Below are positions 7,063 to 8,714 of a DNA stretch of 8,714 bases, one piece after another (within the stretch, counting starts at the first letter, position 1; every line of letters begins with the position of its first letter). The notes beneath the pieces were generated by a model. It made no database searches and was not told the origin of the DNA. It saw only the letters and a program-made list of their open reading frames with translations. The DNA is taken from positions 1-8,714 of the forward strand of contig JAJYAS010000106.1 of NCBI GenBank assembly GCA_021779415.1, given 5' to 3'. Origin of the DNA: Bacillota bacterium. GTDB lineage: Bacteria; Bacillota_B; Desulfitobacteriia; Desulfitobacteriales; Desulfitobacteriaceae. Made by a program: the position numbers and the translations under genes.

Positions 7063-7227
7063 ATGATTGAATTTGCCCTAGGATATGGGCTATGCTTTGG
7101 TCAAAACATAACGGGAGGATCGAATTTTCATGGTTTCTATAGAGAGAAGCCAGTTGATTTGGGATGTCATGAACTGGATGAAGAATGTATTGGCGAGCTG
7201 TTATCCAGAAAAAAGAGGATGTCTTGA
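7063..7227 (+). CDS. Doubtful small ORF, 54 residues, no recognised family
   Basis: The frame runs from ATG 7063 to TGA 7225-7227, with an in-frame TTG further up at 7024. The protein begins MIEFALGYGLCFGQNITGG and ends with basic residues (LLSRKKRMS). It has three cysteines and two histidines but no motif I recognise, no signal peptide and no membrane segment. The nearest Shine-Dalgarno-like bases (AGGGA, 7046-7050) are 12 nt from the ATG, which is poor, and nothing suitable precedes the TTG. It follows the glycosyltransferase by 53 nt on the same strand and could ride on that message, or be a decayed coding remnant. Treat it as tentative. Confidence 0.25.
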   Translation: MIEFALGYGLCFGQNITGGSNFHGFYREKPVDLGCHELDEECIGELLSRKKRMS

Positions 7228-7244
7228 TTGATCAGTCATAATAT

Positions 7245-7298
7245 ATAACAATAAATTTACATTCCGTTCATACAGACTTTACAAACAACAATTATGAT
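7245..7298 (+). promoter_or_regulatory. Pho-box-like promoter of the response regulator (autoregulation likely)
   Basis: Four hexamers start 11 bp apart: ATAACA (7245), TTTACA (7256), TTCATA (7267) and TTTACA (7278-7283). The -10 box TATGAT (7293-7298) follows after 9 nt. The sequence is close to the pstS promoter even between hexamers (both have TTTACATT and then GTTCAT and AGACTTTACA in the same register), so the same regulator very probably reads both. The obvious candidate is the PhoB-like protein encoded just downstream. Confidence 0.8.
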
Positions 7299-7330
7299 AT
7301 AGGTAGTTGTACATTTTGAATTAAAATCGT

Positions 7331-7366
7331 AAGGGAGGGCCTTTATTGGGAGGAGTTATGGTGTGA
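7331..7366 (+). promoter_or_regulatory. Double ribosome binding site with possible overlapping leader micro-ORF
   Basis: Two Shine-Dalgarno sequences stand in tandem: AAGGGAGGG (7331-7339) and GGGAGGAG (7348-7355). The second serves the GTG start at 7363 with 7 nt spacing. The first lies 6 nt before TTG 7346, which opens a six-codon frame ending in TGA 7364-7366, so stop and GTG start overlap as GTGA. This could couple or tune translation of the regulator, but it may be chance in a purine-rich stretch. Confidence 0.35.
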
Positions 7367-8055
7367 CCAAAATTATACTCGTAGCGAACGAGGTCCAAAT
7401 TCAAGAATTAGTCCGGGTTAACTTAGAAAGAGATGGGCATAATGTAATAATCGGATTAAACGGCGAACAAGGGTTAGAACTTGCTAGGAGAGATAAACCA
7501 GACATTATTATTATTGATCTAACGCTTCCACTTATTGATGGATTTGAGGTTATCAAAACACTGCGTAACCAGAAGGATACCCATGATGTTCCAATAATAA
7601 TTCTAAGTGACAGCGATGATGTCATGGACAAAATAATCGGACTTGAGCTCGGTGCCGACGACTACTTATCTAAACCTTTTAGTCCCAGAGAATTATCTGC
7701 CAGGATTAAGGCTAGACTTAGAGAGATTCAACGTAAAATTGAGATGGTAGATAGCCCTCTGAGATGGGGAGGATTGGAAATTGAGAAAGAAAGCTATACT
7801 GTTACCCTGGATGAACAGCTTTTAAATCTAACTGTGAAGGAATTTGAATTGCTCGTTCTCTTTGTATCAAATCCTTACCAAGTATTCAGTCGGGAATATC
7901 TCATTCAAAAGGTCTGGGGTAACCTTTCCAACTCAGGTACCAGAGCACTTGATGTTCATATCAGTCATTTGCGCAATAAATTGAAATCGTTAGGACCTGT
8001 ACTCGACTCGGTACGTGGAGTTGGCTACACTTTTACACACCGAGAAAAATACTGA
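7363..8055 (+). CDS. OmpR/PhoB-family response regulator with atypical receiver
   Basis: 230 residues from GTG 7363. The receiver domain (1-120) keeps the phospho-acceptor D52 in IIIIDLTLPLIDG, S82 in the Thr/Ser switch position, GADDYL (98-102) and K104 in SKPF. At the place of the acidic Mg2+-binding pair (usually VDDE) it reads VANE, so A8 and N9 replace both aspartates. The C-terminal winged helix (about 132-226) is intact: LTVKEFELL, the recognition region with TRALDVHISHLRNKL (193-207), and VRGVGYTF. Such proteins bind tandem direct repeats upstream of target genes. The gene has repeats of exactly that kind before it and lies just before pstS, so a PhoB/PhoP role in phosphate starvation is the natural reading. 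No sensor kinase gene follows; the next gene is pstS. Without the acidic pair, phosphorylation by a kinase may be impaired or unnecessary. Confidence 0.9.
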   Translation: MTKIILVANEVQIQELVRVNLERDGHNVIIGLNGEQGLELARRDKPDIIIIDLTLPLIDGFEVIKTLRNQKDTHDVPIIILSDSDDVMDKIIGLELGADDYLSKPFSPRELSARIKARLREIQRKIEMVDSPLRWGGLEIEKESYTVTLDEQLLNLTVKEFELLVLFVSNPYQVFSREYLIQKVWGNLSNSGTRALDVHISHLRNKLKSLGPVLDSVRGVGYTFTHREKY

Positions 8056-8058
8056 GAT

Positions 8059-8112
8059 TTAACTTAAACTTTACATTGAGTTCATTAAGACTTTACAATC
8101 TTACAGTATAAT
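8059..8112 (+). promoter_or_regulatory. Pho-box-like promoter of pstS
   Basis: Hexamers at 11-bp steps are TTAACT (8059), TTTACA (8070), TTCATT (8081) and TTTACA (8092-8097). A perfect -10, TATAAT (8107-8112), follows after 9 nt. The site starts 3 bp after the response-regulator stop codon, so pstS has its own promoter even though read-through from the regulator is possible (no terminator is seen between them). pstS is a hallmark Pho-regulon gene, which anchors the reading of the shared repeat. Confidence 0.85.
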
Positions 8113-8162
8113 CATTTTATGTTAAGGAATTGGCACATAGGAAATTTAAGGAGGAAACAAAA

Positions 8163-8714
8163 TTGTTTAAAGCGAAATCGAAGATTGCTCTTGTAAGTAC
8201 TACTTTATTGGCTCTCTTGGTCCTAGTAGGATGTGGTCAAACAGCTGCACCAACTCCTACACCAACGACACCGACCTCAAACGCTACAACTATTGACAAG
8301 AAAACGATTTCTTCTGCAGGTTCAACAGCACTTCAACCACTCGTTAAATTAGCTGCGGATGAGTTTATGACTAAAAATGCTGGTGTACAGGTAAACTTAA
8401 GCGGTGGAGGTTCGTTTACGGGTTTGAACAATGTAGCTAGCGGTTCTGTAGATATCGGAAACTCAGATGTGCTTGTTACGAATGAACTAAAAGACAAAGG
8501 ATTAGTTGATCACCAAGTCGCTGTAGCGCCTTTCCTCATCATTACTAATAAAGATGTTAATGTTGACAACTTGACCAAAGCTCAACTCACGGATATCTTT
8601 ACTGGGAAAATTACAAACTGGAAAGATGTTGGTGGTAAGGACGTCCCGATATCCATTATCGGACGCGCAAAATCATCCGGATCCCGTGCAACGATCAGTA
8701 CGATTATAATGGAT
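8163..8714 (+). CDS. pstS: PstS-type phosphate ABC transporter substrate-binding lipoprotein (3' truncated)
   Basis: TTG start at 8163 with AAGGAGG (8148-8154) 8 nt upstream; 184 codons are visible and the frame is open at the window edge. The N-terminus is a lipoprotein signal: basic KAKSK, hydrophobic core, and lipobox LVGC with the modified Cys at 24, followed by a Pro/Thr-rich linker (about 30-43). The mature part starts like PstS with ISSAGSTALQPLV, then SGGGSFTGL, IGNSDV, FTGKITNWKDVGG and GRAKSSGSRAT, the loops that cage phosphate in this family. The protein captures phosphate outside the membrane for the PstCAB permease, whose genes would be expected just past the window. Its Pho-box promoter and its place behind a PhoB-like regulator agree with this role. 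Confidence 0.93.
   Translation, partial: MFKAKSKIALVSTTLLALLVLVGCGQTAAPTPTPTTPTSNATTIDKKTISSAGSTALQPLVKLAADEFMTKNAGVQVNLSGGGSFTGLNNVASGSVDIGNSDVLVTNELKDKGLVDHQVAVAPFLIITNKDVNVDNLTKAQLTDIFTGKITNWKDVGGKDVPISIIGRAKSSGSRATISTIIMD

Noticed and set aside
7225..7238. Imperfect palindrome TGATTGATCAGTCA upstream of the response-regulator Pho box
   Set aside because: Short, with a mismatch, and it starts on the small ORF's stop codon; too weak to call an operator.
6765..7631. Minus-strand ORFs at 6765-7019 and 7401-7631
   Set aside because: They are antisense to the glycosyltransferase C-terminus and the response-regulator receiver; no family features.
1..8714. tRNA, rRNA, CRISPR arrays, insertion sequences, riboswitches
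   Set aside because: No cloverleaf, rRNA segment, regularly spaced CRISPR-type repeats, transposase gene or recognisable riboswitch core was seen.

Overview
The window looks like chromosome from an anaerobic, spore-former-type Firmicute, most like the Desulfosporosinus/Desulfitobacterium group. The evidence is moderate-to-low GC content, strong AGGAGG-type ribosome binding sites, frequent TTG/GTG starts, and the gene families present. The genus is an inference from family resemblance, not a database result.

Layout. 1-703 (+) is the C-terminal half of a PepV-like M20 dipeptidase, cut by the window edge. 702-830 (-) is a frameshifted N-terminal remnant of a calcineurin-type metallophosphoesterase that still has its ribosome binding site. 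880-4772 (-) is a tightly coupled two-gene operon: first a four-domain c-di-GMP protein (GGDEF-EAL-CBS-GGDEF), then a methyl-accepting chemotaxis protein. 4800-5109 is a divergent control region with a long palindrome. 5110-7009 (+) is a second operon: a zinc-dependent phospholipase C-family protein followed by a UgtP/MGDG-synthase-type diacylglycerol glycosyltransferase. 7010-7362 holds a doubtful small ORF and a promoter. 7363-8055 (+) is an OmpR/PhoB-type response regulator. 8163-8714 (+) is the start of a PstS phosphate-binding lipoprotein, cut by the right edge.

Main result. All four promoters that can be read here share one architecture. Hexamers resembling TTTACA/TTAACA repeat every 11 bp, the last one is TTTACA, and it lies exactly 9 nt before a -10 box. 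They precede the c-di-GMP operon (minus strand, 4844-4897), the phospholipase-glycosyltransferase operon (5011-5075), the response regulator (7245-7298) and pstS (8059-8112). The repeats match the known PhoP/PhoB-type Pho box (TTAACA-like direct repeats, 11-bp period), so the whole right-hand 7.8 kb reads as one phosphate-starvation island.

How the genes may work together (inference). When phosphate is scarce, the PhoB-like regulator would raise its own synthesis and that of PstS for uptake. Phospholipase C would release diacylglycerol and phosphate headgroups from membrane phospholipids, and the glycosyltransferase would cap the diacylglycerol as a phosphorus-free glycolipid. This parallels the PlcP/Agt lipid-remodelling pathway of proteobacteria but uses an unrelated phospholipase fold. 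The divergent operon would adjust c-di-GMP level and chemotaxis under the same signal. Two oddities stand out: the regulator's receiver domain lacks the acidic Mg2+-binding pair, and no histidine kinase gene lies beside it.
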